From: Chitinispirillales bacterium ANBcel5
Lineage (GTDB): Bacteria; Fibrobacterota; Chitinivibrionia; Chitinivibrionales; Chitinispirillaceae
Direction: 5' to 3'
DNA: 64,000 bases
Assembly: GCA_029688955.1 (NCBI GenBank)
Contig: JARUKZ010000001.1
Location: 62,001 to 126,000 of the forward strand
Below the pieces are notes generated by a model that searched no databases, was not told the origin of the DNA, and saw only the letters and a list, made by a program, of their open reading frames with translations. The position numbers and the translations under genes are program-made. Below are positions 9,480 to 19,685 of the stretch, piece by piece. Positions within the stretch are counted from its first letter, which is position 1. Each line of letters opens with the position of its first letter.

Positions 9480-12400
9480 ACATTGGCGGGTTTTCTGTTC
9501 GCAATCATGTGCTTATTAACATTCTCATGGTTACGGTACTTGTTTTGGGATACCAGAGCCTTACGCGGTTGCCACAGGAACAGTTTAGTGAGGTGCCCTT
9601 TTTCTGGGCTATTATAACCGTGCCCTATCCCGGAGCCTCACCCTTTGATATCGAAAACACAGTGGGTGTTCCCGTCGAAAACGAGATGGATGGTCTTGCA
9701 CGGGTTACCGAGATACAGACCAATATCAGGGAAGGGCTTGCGGTTATTATCGTGCAGTTTGAAGAGGGGATTTCGAGGGAAGAGTTTGCAAATCTGTTCA
9801 ACGAAACCCAGACTCGTCTTGCCAATGTCGATCTGCCGGATGGTGCTTTGGATCCGGAGGTTAGTGAATTTTCCAGTGCTGAGTTTTTGCCGGTTATTGA
9901 AGTGGTGGTTCATGGAATTGATGATACCCTTACGCTTGCAAGTGAAGCCCGAAGGTTACGGGATGCTATTGCTGCAATCAGAGATGTCTCCTCTGTTTCT
10001 GTGCTTGGCGCACCGCAACGACAGTTTAGGATTAAAGCCGATCAGGGTGCAATGGAAACAATGGATCTGGATATCGATCAGGTTGTGCAGGCGGTAGGGG
10101 GGTCAAATGTAAGTATCCCGGGAGGGTTTCTTAAAACCCCCACTCGACAGTATCTGCTTCGCACGCTTCAGGAGAGGCAGAGGCCCGGGGAATTCAGGGA
10201 CATAGTTGTCCGCCCGGCTACTGATGATGCCGGGGTGGTGCGCCTTAGGGACATTGCGACCATTACTGAGACCCTTGATCCTGCAGCACCGGTTGCCAGG
10301 TTTAATTTCAATCCCGCGGTTCGCCTTGAAGTGGCAAAGGTAACTGATGCCTCTTCGGTTGATGTGGTTGCGGATATACGGGAAGTGGTGGAGCAGTTTC
10401 GTCAAACAGCAGCACAAGATGTAGAGATCTCGTATTTAAACGATTCTACAATCAGAATCACTCAGTCGATCAATGTGCTTGTAATGAACGCTGTGTTTGG
10501 TTTTTTTCTTCTCATTTTTGTACTGTGGTTCTTTGTGGGGGGGCGCAATGCGTTTATCATAAGTCTTGGGATACCAATCACCTTTGCAATTACCTTTATT
10601 GTCATGGAGGTGCTTGGGGAATCGCTTAACAGCAATTCTCTTTTTGCGCTGGTGCTTGTCCTGGGGCTTATTGTCGATCATGCCATCGTTATCATCGAAA
10701 ATTGTTACCGAATACAGCAAACCGGTTTATCACGTACTGATGCTGCAATAAGCGGAACAAATGAAGTGTTTTCTCCGGTATCGGCTGCCACTTTAACCAC
10801 CATCGCTGCTTTTTTGCCCCTGATGATCGTTCCTGGAATAATTGGGAGGTTTCTGCGGGTTATTCCCATTGTTGTAACCATTGCACTGGTCGCTTCAACT
10901 CTTGAAGCCTTTACGTTTCTGCCCTCACACTTTGCGCACTGGAGTAGTACAAAGCAGAAAAGAAAACGGAAAGTTTTCACCAAATTGGAAAACTTTTGGC
11001 GAAAAGCACTCTCGACAATTTATGTAAACAGGTATAAGACCATCATTGGCGCTGCTGTTTTTTTGCTTCTGGCCTTTATTGGGCTGACAGCGGTTCGGCA
11101 GGATCTTTTTGCCGGTGAAGAGTACAGTTACTTTTTTGTTGAAATCGAAATGCCTCCCGGGACACCAAGGCACAAAACCCTTTCTACGCTTGAAGAGTTT
11201 GAGGAAGTGCTCGCTCCCTACCTTGATGATGGAACGGTAACTTCGGTGCTCTCGGTAATAGGTGAAGTGGGTGCTGGTCCGGTGCCTCTTTCACGGGACA
11301 ATCTGGCTCAGCTTATTGTTGAGCTTCCAGAACAGGAGGAGGGAAGAGAGTATCCGGTTGCGGAGATCGCAAGCTGGGTGGAAGCTGATGCTGCGCACAT
11401 TGCCGGCCCGGATGTGGTGCGTTTTAGAACTATTGAAGGGGGGCCGCCCGTTGATGATCCCGTGACGCTGAGGTTTTATGGTGATGATTATGACGAGCTG
11501 TTTTTTATAGCTGAGCATATGACACGGGTAATGGAGGATATGTCCGATCAGCTATTTAATGTGCAGAATAACATCGAACCCGGAACTCCGGAGCTGCGCA
11601 TTCTGGTCGATACCTATCAGGCTGCCCGCCTGGGGCTTAACGCGTCAATGGTAGGATCATACATTGGGGCTCTTTTTGACGGTGTTTCGGCAACTACCGT
11701 CTTTGATCGCAATGAAGAGGTGGATGTAGTGGTTATTATTGAAGATGAACCGATTACTAACTGGTCACAGCTTCACACTCTTCAGATTCAATCACCGGCA
11801 GGAGTTGGTGTTCCACTTTCCTCCTTCTCAACTATTCTTGACACCACCGATATAGCGTCAATCAGCAGGCGGGATGGAAGAAGGCTTGTGACTGTTTCGG
11901 CGCAAATATTCGGTGAAGTGGATCTGGCGGGGGTAAATGAAATGCTTATAGAGTATTACCAAAGGGAGCTGGCAGCTCAATACCCCGCAGTCACGCTTGA
12001 AGCGGGGGGGGAGTTTGAAGAGTTTCAGCAGGTTCTTGACGATGTGTTGAGGCTCTTTCTGGTAGGGATATTTTTAATGTATATAATCCTCGGTACTCAG
12101 TTTAATTCATACACCCAGCCGCTTCTGTTGATGTTTTCGATCCCCTTTGCTTTTGCCGGAGTGGTGGTATATCTGATCATTACCGGTACACCGTTTTCAT
12201 CGGTGGTGATGTATGCCGGGGTGGCGTTGGCAGGCATAGCGGTAAATGATTCTATTGTGCTCATTAGCTTTATAAACAGAAGGCGCGCTTCATATGGAAG
12301 TGTCATGGATGCAGTGGTGGATGGGGTGATTGTTCGTTTACGGCCTGTTTTGTTGACATCAATAACTACCATTGGGGGCTTACTGCCAACTGCTCTGGGC

Positions 12401-12577
12401 ATTGGAGGCGTTTCCCCGGTTTGGAGCCCCATGGCTTCAACTATAATTTTTGGCCTTCTGTTTTCTACCATAACGGTTATACTTGTTATACCGTGTTTTT
12501 ATGGAATAGGCAACGATATTTCGAATGGGTTAGGGCGTTTGAGCAAGAGAGTTAAAGGGAAGATAGGTAGGGGGTAG
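9476..12577 (+). CDS. RND-family efflux permease (AcrB/MdtB-like)
   Basis: This 1033-residue protein is a full-length RND pump with an N-terminal TM helix, two large periplasmic loops (about 40-335 and 560-870) and two bundles of TM helices. The start is GTG 9476, overlapping the adaptor stop (GTGA). In TM4 the usual VDDA proton-relay pair reads GLIVDHAIVIIEN, so only the first Asp is kept; the TM10 region reads AGIAVNDSIVLI and lacks the AcrB Lys940. These changes place it outside the classical drug-pump subset, so the substrate cannot be deduced. No regulator gene is adjacent. Confidence 0.92.
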   Translation: MNIGGFSVRNHVLINILMVTVLVLGYQSLTRLPQEQFSEVPFFWAIITVPYPGASPFDIENTVGVPVENEMDGLARVTEIQTNIREGLAVIIVQFEEGISREEFANLFNETQTRLANVDLPDGALDPEVSEFSSAEFLPVIEVVVHGIDDTLTLASEARRLRDAIAAIRDVSSVSVLGAPQRQFRIKADQGAMETMDLDIDQVVQAVGGSNVSIPGGFLKTPTRQYLLRTLQERQRPGEFRDIVVRPATDDAGVVRLRDIATITETLDPAAPVARFNFNPAVRLEVAKVTDASSVDVVADIREVVEQFRQTAAQDVEISYLNDSTIRITQSINVLVMNAVFGFFLLIFVLWFFVGGRNAFIISLGIPITFAITFIVMEVLGESLNSNSLFALVLVLGLIVDHAIVIIENCYRIQQTGLSRTDAAISGTNEVFSPVSAATLTTIAAFLPLMIVPGIIGRFLRVIPIVVTIALVASTLEAFTFLPSHFAHWSSTKQKRKRKVFTKLENFWRKALSTIYVNRYKTIIGAAVFLLLAFIGLTAVRQDLFAGEEYSYFFVEIEMPPGTPRHKTLSTLEEFEEVLAPYLDDGTVTSVLSVIGEVGAGPVPLSRDNLAQLIVELPEQEEGREYPVAEIASWVEADAAHIAGPDVVRFRTIEGGPPVDDPVTLRFYGDDYDELFFIAEHMTRVMEDMSDQLFNVQNNIEPGTPELRILVDTYQAARLGLNASMVGSYIGALFDGVSATTVFDRNEEVDVVVIIEDEPITNWSQLHTLQIQSPAGVGVPLSSFSTILDTTDIASISRRDGRRLVTVSAQIFGEVDLAGVNEMLIEYYQRELAAQYPAVTLEAGGEFEEFQQVLDDVLRLFLVGIFLMYIILGTQFNSYTQPLLLMFSIPFAFAGVVVYLIITGTPFSSVVMYAGVALAGIAVNDSIVLISFINRRRASYGSVMDAVVDGVIVRLRPVLLTSITTIGGLLPTALGIGGVSPVWSPMASTIIFGLLFSTITVILVIPCFYGIGNDISNGLGRLSKRVKGKIGRG

Positions 12578-12608
12578 AGAAAATTTGGATTTTGGAATAA
12601 AGATTTTT

Positions 12609-14425
12609 TGGGGCTAAAGGCGATTGATTGGGTCACCCCCTGGCGTCATTGGTGAAAGCGTGAAAGGATCCGTTTGGGGGGACCCTTTGGGCTTTAATCG
12701 CGGAAAGAGAGAAAATTTGGAATTTGGAATTTGGAATTTGGAATTTGGAATGTGGAATGTGGAATGTGGAATGTGGAATGGAAGGAATGAAGGAATGAAG
12801 GAATGAAGGAATGAAGGAATGAAGGAATTCTGCATCGGCATTGGCATTGTGGCATAGTCGCAGGTTCTCTACGTTCTCGTGGATGATCTTATCGGTAGGA
12901 GATGTTCAGGAATTCTGTTCTCTGGGTTTGGCAAATCTTAAGCGCTTAAAAGCGCGGGATATAATAGCCCGGGGTAAGCCAGTCTTCTGGCGCAGCCCCG
13001 GGTGCTGGGTGCAAAAAAGATCCCGAGCGCTGAAAGTGCGGGATATTCTCTGATTCCAGAGAAGCCGGGTAAAAGAAATCTGGAATGTAGAATTTGGATC
13101 TTGGAATACTCAACACTTCAATATGTCTTCATTTATCGCCGATTAAAAAATCTTGTTTGCGTTTGGTCTCGTTTCAACCTCTCACGGTTAGATCCGGTCA
13201 TAGATGTTGTGCTTAAATTTAAGGTTTAAAAAACAGTCCGTCCCCTTAATTTTGGATTTTGGAATAAAGGTTTTATGGGGCTAAAGGCGATTGATTGGGT
13301 CACCCCCGGGCGTCATTGGTGAAAGCGTGAGAGGATCCGTTTGGGGGGACCCTTGGGCTTTAATCTTGGGAGGAAGTGGAGAACGGAATATGGTCTTGAT
13401 TTTTTTCTTAAGCGCTGAAAGCGCGGGATATAATAGCCCGGGGTAAGCCAGTCTTCTGGCGCAGCCCCGGGTGCTGGGTGCAAAAAAGATCCCAAGCACT
13501 GAAAGTGCGGGATATTCTTTGAATCCAGAGAAGCATGGTAAAAGAAATTTTGAATGTAGAACTTGGATCTTGGAATACTGAACACTTCAATATGTACTTC
13601 ATTTATTCCCGGTTGAAAAAATCTTGTTTGCGTTTGGTCTCGTTTCAACCTCCCACGGTTAGATCCGCTCAAATGTTGTGCTTAAACTTTAACGTTAAAA
13701 AGACAGTCCGTCCCCTTAATTCTCACACACTCATCCCCGCTTCAACCTCTCACGGTTAGATCCGCTCAAAATGTTGTGCTAAAACTTAAAGGTTAAAAGA
13801 CAGTCCGTCCCCTAAATTTTGGATTTTGGAACAAAGATTTTATGGCGCTAAAGGCGATTGATTGGGTCACCCCCGGGCGTCATTGGTGAAAGCGTGAGAG
13901 GATCCGTTTGGGGGGACCCTTAGGCTTTAATCTCGGGAGGAAGTGGGAATTAGAATGCAAAACTCGGTTTAATGTCCTGTTGTATTTCCAGCAAAGATGA
14001 AACAATGCTCCAGAACACAAATCTTCTACTCCCTGTTCATAGCTAGATAGGGGGGCTTCGGCTGTTATCGCGGTGAGGAAGTGGAGAACGGAATATGGTC
14101 TTGATTTTTTTCTTAAGCGCTGAAAGCGCGGGATATAATAGCCCGGGGTAAGCCAGTCTTCTGGCGCAGCCCCGGGTGCTGGGTGCAAAAAAGATCCCAA
14201 GCGCTGAAAGTGCGGGATATTCTTTGAATCCAGAGAAGCATGGTAAAAGAAATTTTGAATGTAGAACTTGGATCTTGGAATACTCAACACTTCAATATGT
14301 ACTTCATTTATCACCGTTGAAAATTTCTTGTTTGCGTTTGGTCTCGCTTCAACCTCCCACGGTTAGATCCGGTCAAAATGTTGTGCCTAAACTTAAAGGT
14401 TAAAAGAGCAGTCCGTCCCCAATCC
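12609..14425. repeat. Composite repeat array R1+R2, three units, gene-free
   Basis: Three successive units occupy this block, starting near 12609, 13275 and 13843. Each begins with an R1 module of about 90 bp (GGGGCTAAAGGCGATTGATT through GGGGGGACCC), in which GGGTCACCCCC can pair with GGGGGGACCC. An R2 module of about 310 bp follows (12940-13253, 13409-13715, 14112-14420), holding a GCCCGGGG/CCCCGGGT stem and ending in ACAGTCCGTCCCC. An extra partial tail of R2 lies at 13738-13818, and unit 3 has a unique insert of about 110 bp near 13945-14055. R1 recurs at 17086, 52684 and, inverted, at 59130. No conserved reading frame runs through the copies, so I call no genes here. Confidence 0.85.
12716..12830. 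repeat. Short tandem repeat (7-bp then 8-bp units)
   Basis: Four or more GGAATTT units are followed by four GGAATGT units and then about six copies of GAAGGAAT. This simple-sequence tract lies inside the first R1/R2 unit and is a likely length-variable locus. Similar but unexpanded words (TTGGAATTT, ATGTAGAA) occur at the matching place in the other units. Confidence 0.85.
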
Positions 14426-14604
14426 CAAACCGCCCCTGAGAAAACATCCTCTCCTCCAAAATCCCGCAAAAAACCCCAAAAAACTAAAAAGGTGAAAAAA
14501 TATCAACTTTTTCAGCGCTTTTTCACAGGTATTTTTCTGGCTGTTTCCTTATATTATTCTTCACATCAATTATTCATCGTTAAACATTTTTAAGGAGAGT
14601 TTAA

Positions 14605-16722
14605 ATGAAACTGATTCTTTGCCCATTATTGTTGTTTCTTGCCGCGACCTTTTCCTACGGCCAGAGCGGAAACTATTCATTCCCTCAAAATGTGCAATAT
14701 CCCCATGGATATATGCCTGCAAGCTACCTCGATAGCGATTTTATGCAGGAGTGGTGGGATGATTGGAAAGAAGACTATATAGAAGAATGTATTGATATAA
14801 ATACTGGTATTGTTGCATTGATGCCTACAGCCGACACTCCCCAAGAAGTCAAAGTAGAGGGGCAGGGATGGGCAATGATGACCGCTGCCTACATGGATGA
14901 TAAAGAAACGTTTGATGGGTTGCTTCATTTCTATAACATGAAAACTACCGACAGAGCCGGTGGAATGATGGGTTGGCATGTAACCTGTGATGGTTTTATC
15001 GACGAAGGAAGTGCTACCGATGGTGACCTTGATGTGGCCTTTAGTCTTATCGTTGCCTACTGGCAGTGGGGTGAAGATTATCTTAATAAGGCAAGAGAGG
15101 TGATCGAAAATTGCGAAAAATTAATAGTGACGCATCCAGATTCGACGATCTCTGTTTTGGCTGCAGGACACGCCAACGGACAGCCTTGGGGAGGGTATCA
15201 GGAAACCGATATATCCTACTATACACCAGCATACTTCAGGCTTTTTGCAGATGTGACCGGAAATGATGCCTGGAATAAGCTTGCTGAGGATACCTATATC
15301 CTTCTTGAACGCGCAGCTCACGATGAAACAGGACTCGTACCGGACTGGCAACATGCAGATGGAACTCCGGGCGCTGGTGAAAGAGTAGGGTATTATGCTT
15401 TTGATGCCTGTCGTACCCCATGGAGAATCGCTCTTGACTATCTCTGGAACGGAGATGAAAGGGCTAAAGACTGGCTGGTGAAGGTAACTGGCTGGGCACA
15501 TAATCAAGATCGTATTGTAGATGGCTATGAACTGGATGGAACTCCCAGAGGAAGTAACACTAACATCCCCTTTGTTGGTGGCTTTGCGGTTGGAGCAATG
15601 GCAAATAGCCAGGAGGTCGTTGATGACTTTGCCGCTCAGGTAAGAGCAATAGATGAAAATTACTGGTATGGTCGACATTTAGGTAATGTTTACCTCCTGG
15701 CGCTTACAGGAAATATGTGGAGTGAGGACATCGTTGCTGACATGGAAGGCACCTATCCGCTTATGACTGAAGTAGTTGGCCGGGGAAGGGTACGTCGTGA
15801 TCCCAATGCCATTCGCTACCAGGAGGGAACTGAAGTAACACTTTCAGCTGAGCCTGCTTCAGGATGGGCATTTGAGGGCTGGAGTGGTGAAGGCGTCAGT
15901 GGCAGCGAAAACCCTCTTACCATTACCGTCAATGGCGAAACCAACATTACAGCTACTTTCGTCCTGGACTTTGACCCAACAGATCCCACAAGTAACCTTT
16001 TGGAGAATGGAGATTTCTCTTCCGGTTATGAATTTTGGAACTTTCATACATGGGATGAATCAGAAGCGGACAGTAGTTTGGTTGATGGGGAATTGACGAT
16101 TTCAGTTACAAGACTTGGTGATGAAGAGCAAATCCATAACATTCAGTTGGTCCAGGGAGGAGTGCCACTAGAAGAGGGGCAGGAGTATATACTTACATTT
16201 GATGCTTCTGCAGCAGAAGAAAGAGAGATAGAAGTGTTGGCCCAATTGCCAGATAATCCATGGACTGTCTATGCTTCTGAGATGATTGAACTAACAACTG
16301 AAAAGGAGACCCATGTCGTTGGGTTTACCATGGAGAATGAGACCAATATCAATTCCAGAATTGGATTCAACTTTGGTAATGTTACAGGAGATATAACGGT
16401 TAGCAACGTAAGGCTTACCTTCGCAGAGGAAACGAGTGTCTCGCCTGCAACATTCAGAAGTAACAGGCAGACTGGGCTCAAAGTTACTCCCTACTCTAAT
16501 TCCGCGGTAAATATCAGTTTTAGTCCAAATACAACCGGTGATGCTGTGCTTAAAATCTACAGTCCACGGGGTAATGTTGTAGAAACTGCTTCTATTAAAG
16601 CGGTTGCCGGCGTCAATGCTACCCATACTTTCAATGCGGCAAATGTACCAAATGGATATTACATTGCAAGAGTGTACCAGGGCGGTACAGCTCAACAGGC
16701 AAGATTTGTACTATCAAGATAA
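14605..16722 (+). CDS. Secreted glycoside hydrolase family 8 enzyme with InlB-like, CBM-like and sorting domains
   Basis: This 705-residue protein has a signal peptide (MKLILCPLLLFLAATFSYG). The catalytic GH8 domain spans about 30-390: VEGQGWAMM carries the proton-donor Glu85, and ATDGDLDVAFSL (about 137-148) is the family signature with Asp139. A divergent InlB/bacterial repeat (EGTEVTLSAEPASGWAFEGW) follows at about 395-450. A jelly-roll carbohydrate-binding-like module (NLLENGDFSSGYEFWNF) covers about 465-610. A C-terminal type-IX-like sorting domain (LKIYSPRGNVVETA ... NGYYIARVYQGG) ends the protein. GH8 covers endoglucanases, chitosanases and xylanases; the substrate is not resolved. TAAGGAG lies 6 nt before ATG and a strong terminator follows. 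It is monocistronic. Confidence 0.92.
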   Translation: MKLILCPLLLFLAATFSYGQSGNYSFPQNVQYPHGYMPASYLDSDFMQEWWDDWKEDYIEECIDINTGIVALMPTADTPQEVKVEGQGWAMMTAAYMDDKETFDGLLHFYNMKTTDRAGGMMGWHVTCDGFIDEGSATDGDLDVAFSLIVAYWQWGEDYLNKAREVIENCEKLIVTHPDSTISVLAAGHANGQPWGGYQETDISYYTPAYFRLFADVTGNDAWNKLAEDTYILLERAAHDETGLVPDWQHADGTPGAGERVGYYAFDACRTPWRIALDYLWNGDERAKDWLVKVTGWAHNQDRIVDGYELDGTPRGSNTNIPFVGGFAVGAMANSQEVVDDFAAQVRAIDENYWYGRHLGNVYLLALTGNMWSEDIVADMEGTYPLMTEVVGRGRVRRDPNAIRYQEGTEVTLSAEPASGWAFEGWSGEGVSGSENPLTITVNGETNITATFVLDFDPTDPTSNLLENGDFSSGYEFWNFHTWDESEADSSLVDGELTISVTRLGDEEQIHNIQLVQGGVPLEEGQEYILTFDASAAEEREIEVLAQLPDNPWTVYASEMIELTTEKETHVVGFTMENETNINSRIGFNFGNVTGDITVSNVRLTFAEETSVSPATFRSNRQTGLKVTPYSNSAVNISFSPNTTGDAVLKIYSPRGNVVETASIKAVAGVNATHTFNAANVPNGYYIARVYQGGTAQQARFVLSR

Positions 16723-16741
16723 CCCATAGCAGTACCCCTTC

Positions 16742-16777
16742 AACTATAAGGCAGGCTTCCTGCCTTATAGTTTTTTA
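16742..16777 (+). terminator. Rho-independent terminator after the GH8 gene
   Basis: A perfect 14-bp stem (AACTATAAGGCAGG with its complement) encloses a 3-nt loop and is followed by a run of T. It starts 20 nt after the GH8 stop codon. Confidence 0.93.
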
Positions 16778-16799
16778 CCATTACTCCTGAAGAAGCCTG

Positions 16800-17374
16800 T
16801 TTTTTATGACCACCCTTCTCTAATCCTCAACGCTCATAGCCATAAGCGCTGAAAGCGTTGGATGTTTTTTGTTCCAGCAAGAATATTAGCATAAAAGAAT
16901 TGAAATACGAAAAAAGGGATTTTTATGGGGCTAAAGGCCTCCTACGCTTTAGCTACGGAGGCCAGGGCGAAAACAAAATTACTTATGACCAATTAAAGAA
17001 AATGTAAGAGTAAAAACTAGGAAATAACCATTTGTTCCTTTTCCTGCTCAACGCTCACAGCTCATTGCTCATAGCTATTTAAAGCGTGAAAAGATCCGTT
17101 TGGGGGGACCCTTGGGCTGTAATCGCGGGAGGAAGGGGAATGCAGGATTTTATAGAGACCAGGCTTAAAAGACCTGGCTATAAACCTGTGCTGAGCGAAG
17201 CCGAAGTATGGACTGCCCTTATAGGGCAAAGAGCCCATAGCAGTGACATCATTTTTGGCATTGTGGCCTCAGCTGGGTATTATGGACAATGGCCCTGAGC
17301 AGTTCCTCGAGCTTAGCCGAGAGGCGTAACTGTTCTAATATACGAGCTCGCTCACACCGCTTCGCTGTTATCTC
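16800..17374. repeat. Repeat debris: R2, R1 and inverted R3 fragments
   Basis: This gap holds pieces of the repeat families seen elsewhere. An R2-like start (AGCGCTGAAAGCGTTGGAT) lies near 16845. The R1 lead (TTTTATGGGGCTAAAGG) near 16920 runs into a GGCCTCC/GGAGGCC hairpin. The second half of R1 (AAGATCCGTTTGGGGGGACC) lies near 17092. A reverse-complement R3 piece (GACCAGGCTTAAAAGACCTG) covers about 17156-17255. No coding frame is convincing. Confidence 0.7.
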
Positions 17375-17893
17375 TGCTCTACCCTTGTTACCTACAATTC
17401 ATGGGGTCAGCGCAAGAGTGAAAAGAGAAAATGCCGCGATGATGAAGAATTCAGAGGTGTTAGGTTTTGTTTTACCACTAAAGAGGATTTTGTCGAATCA
17501 ATACGGTTTAGAGATAATAACATAGACTCGAGTTTTATACGGTGGTACTATTTTAACCAATTCGACAGTCTTTCCGCTGAATACATAATAGAAAAAGAGA
17601 AGGAGCCATTAAAACTAATTAAACTTTACACCTATACTCCCTTTCAGAAACGGGAATATGAATACAGTTTAGGAATCTACTCTAACCAGGGTGATGTTAT
17701 ACGGTTTAATTTTTACACTTATACTGAACACAACCAGGTAGAAAGAATCTACTTTTTCAGCCTTAAAAACTACTCAAACCTTAAAGACGGCTTTGTTCTC
17801 ACCAACTACACCGAATACACCTACGATTCGCTTGGGCGCAAAACTTCCATGATTACCCGTGTGGTTCCGGATAAAGAGGGTGAGGGTGAGTAG
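17375..17893 (+). pseudogene. 5'-truncated duplicate of the secreted-protein gene at 18204
   Basis: From TGCTCTACCC at 17375 to the stop at 17893 the sequence is nearly identical to 18588-19103, the 3' 516 bp of the downstream gene. One in-frame 3-bp insertion (TTAAAACTAATT against TTACTAATT) and scattered substitutions separate them. The frame stays open, but the signal peptide and the first 128 residues are missing and the upstream junction is repeat debris, so it is a displaced 3' end. Such stranded 3' copies are known from polymorphic toxin/immunity loci. Confidence 0.85.
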
Positions 17894-17901
17894 GTGCTCT
17901 C

Positions 17902-18195
17902 TTGTTGATTCGACAAAACAGTGACCGTTTTGTTCCGATGCCGGATCAGGCGCTTCATATTAAATGGGCACGCAACAGGGGAATACCCCATATCTCCTTA
18001 AATAAACAATTCGATAATCTGATCGAAAAACTAAAGGGGCAGATAGAATATGTTGAAGCACTTACCGGAAAATCAAAACTATTTCTGTTAGACCGGTATC
18101 CAAAATACTATAACAACACAAAAATTATATACGCTTTTGATTTCGAAACGTTTAAAGAACATGCATCCAAACTCATACACCAATACTATTACTGA
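17902..18195 (+). CDS. Small protein of unknown function, possibly the tip of a larger protein
   Basis: The frame gives 97 residues from TTG 17902 and stays open further upstream (GALLLIRQNSD...), so it may be the C-terminal end of a lost larger gene. The sequence DRFVPMPDQALHIKWARNRG followed by SLNKQFDNLIEKLKGQIEYV is protein-like, with a long amphipathic helix and a Tyr-rich C-terminus, but I recognise no family. It ends 8 nt before the start of the secreted protein at 18204, so the two probably share a transcript. By position it could be a toxin remnant next to its partner; that is inference only. Confidence 0.45.
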   Translation: MLIRQNSDRFVPMPDQALHIKWARNRGIPHISLNKQFDNLIEKLKGQIEYVEALTGKSKLFLLDRYPKYYNNTKIIYAFDFETFKEHASKLIHQYYY

Positions 18196-18203
18196 GGTAT
18201 ATT

Positions 18204-19103
18204 TTGATAAAAACAACTCTATTGATTTTTTTTACAATTACGATGGTGATCGCGCAAAATAAGTTTCAGCCAGATCACTTTATCCAAAAACACGACCTTA
18301 ACCTGCCTGAAGTTACCGATGAGATGCTTGATGTTTCTAACCATACACATAAAAGTGATAGTTGGTTTTATTTCTATAAAGATGATTCTGATAAGGTAGA
18401 TAGTGTTTTTAGGTTTCTTAACATAGAGGGTTTTTCATCAAACAAACGATTTGAGAGTCATTTACACCGAAATGATTCAACAATTATTAACAGAGTATCC
18501 GTATCACAGGAAGATAAGGATACCACAAACAACGTTCATGAAATTCGTTACACTAACAGCATTTTCTACATAAATGAAACAAACAGATGCTCTACCCTTG
18601 TTACCTACAATTCATGGGGTCAGCGCAAGAGTGAAAAGAGAAAGTGCCGCGATGATGAAGAATTCAGTGGTGTTAGGTTTTCTTTTACCACAAAAGAGGA
18701 ATTTATTGAATCCATACGGTTTAGAGATAATAACATAGACTCGAGTTTTATACGGTGGTACTATTTCAACCACTTCGACAGTCTTTCCGCTGAATATATA
18801 ATAGAAAAAGAGAAAGAGCCATTACTAATTAAACTTTACACCTATACCCCCTCTCAGAAACGGGAATATGAATACAGTTTAGGAATCTACTCTAACCAGG
18901 GTGATGTTATACGGTTTAATTTTTACACGTATACTGAACACAACCAGGTAGAAAGGATCTACTTTTTCAGCCTTAAAAACTACTCAAACCTTAAAGACGG
19001 CTTTGTTCTCACCAACTACACCGAATACACCTACGATTCGCTTGGGCGCAAAACTTCCATGATTACCAGAGTGGTTCCGGATAAAGAGGGAGAGAGTGAG
19101 TAA
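18204..19103 (+). CDS. Secreted protein of unknown function with YD-like C-terminus
   Basis: This 299-residue protein begins at TTG 18204, with GAGGT about 6-10 nt upstream, and has a signal peptide (MIKTTLLIFFTITMVIAQ). The body is rich in Tyr, Asp and Ser with alternating strands, ending in YTEYTYDSLGRKTSMITRVV, which resembles a single RHS/YD-type strand motif. Its 3' part is duplicated just upstream (17375-17893). I do not recognise a named family. Context (small partner gene upstream, duplicated 3' end, nearby PAAR genes) is compatible with a periplasmic immunity or effector-associated protein. Confidence 0.6.
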   Translation: MIKTTLLIFFTITMVIAQNKFQPDHFIQKHDLNLPEVTDEMLDVSNHTHKSDSWFYFYKDDSDKVDSVFRFLNIEGFSSNKRFESHLHRNDSTIINRVSVSQEDKDTTNNVHEIRYTNSIFYINETNRCSTLVTYNSWGQRKSEKRKCRDDEEFSGVRFSFTTKEEFIESIRFRDNNIDSSFIRWYYFNHFDSLSAEYIIEKEKEPLLIKLYTYTPSQKREYEYSLGIYSNQGDVIRFNFYTYTEHNQVERIYFFSLKNYSNLKDGFVLTNYTEYTYDSLGRKTSMITRVVPDKEGESE

Positions 19104-19216
19104 GAGGACACTACCCGGATTGTAACCTCTTCGGGGTAGTACATTCACATGCGTGCTTTTTGGTGAGCACGACATCACAACTTCAACAAAAGCACCTGAA
19201 TGGATTTTTCTTCCCA

Positions 19217-19685
19217 CTGCGCCAAAAGTGGTAGCCACTGCGCCCAAATCAGTACCCCCTGCGCCTCCTTGATGGTTTCTATACGCGAAAATATCGACCC
19301 GCTGCGCCAAAAGTGGTAGCCACTGCGCCCAAATCAGTACCCCCTGCGCCTCCTTGATGGTTTCTATACGCGAAAATATCGACCCGCTGCGCCAAAAGTG
19401 ATAGCCACTGCGCCCAAATCGGTACCCCCTGCGCCTCCTTGATGGTTTCTATATGCGAAAATATCGACCCACTGCGCCAAAAGTGGTAGCCACTGCGCCT
19501 AAATTGGCACCCCCTGCGCCTCCTTGATGGTTTCTATATGCGAAAATATCGACCCACTGTGCCAAAAGTGGTAGCCACTGCGCCCAAATTAGCACCCCCT
19601 GCGCCTCCTTGATGGTTTCTATATGCGAAAATATCGACCCACTGTGCCAAAAGTGGTAGCCACTGCGCCCAAATTAGCACCCACT
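19217..19685. repeat. 85-bp tandem satellite, about 5.5 copies
   Basis: GCGCCTCCTTGATGG recurs at 19261, 19346, 19431, 19516 and 19601, exactly 85 bp apart, with a partial unit before the first. Each unit holds two 21-bp-like elements (ACTGCGCCAAAAGTGGTAGCC and ACTGCGCCCAAATCAGTACC) plus a spacer TTGATGGTTTCTATACGCGA. Because 85 is 4 x 21 + 1, the frame shifts in every unit, so the array as a whole is not coding. Confidence 0.9.

Noticed and set aside
12620-14420. Many 60-140-codon frames in the R1/R2 array
   Set aside because: They follow repeat identity, not protein conservation; frames differ between units and have no RBS.
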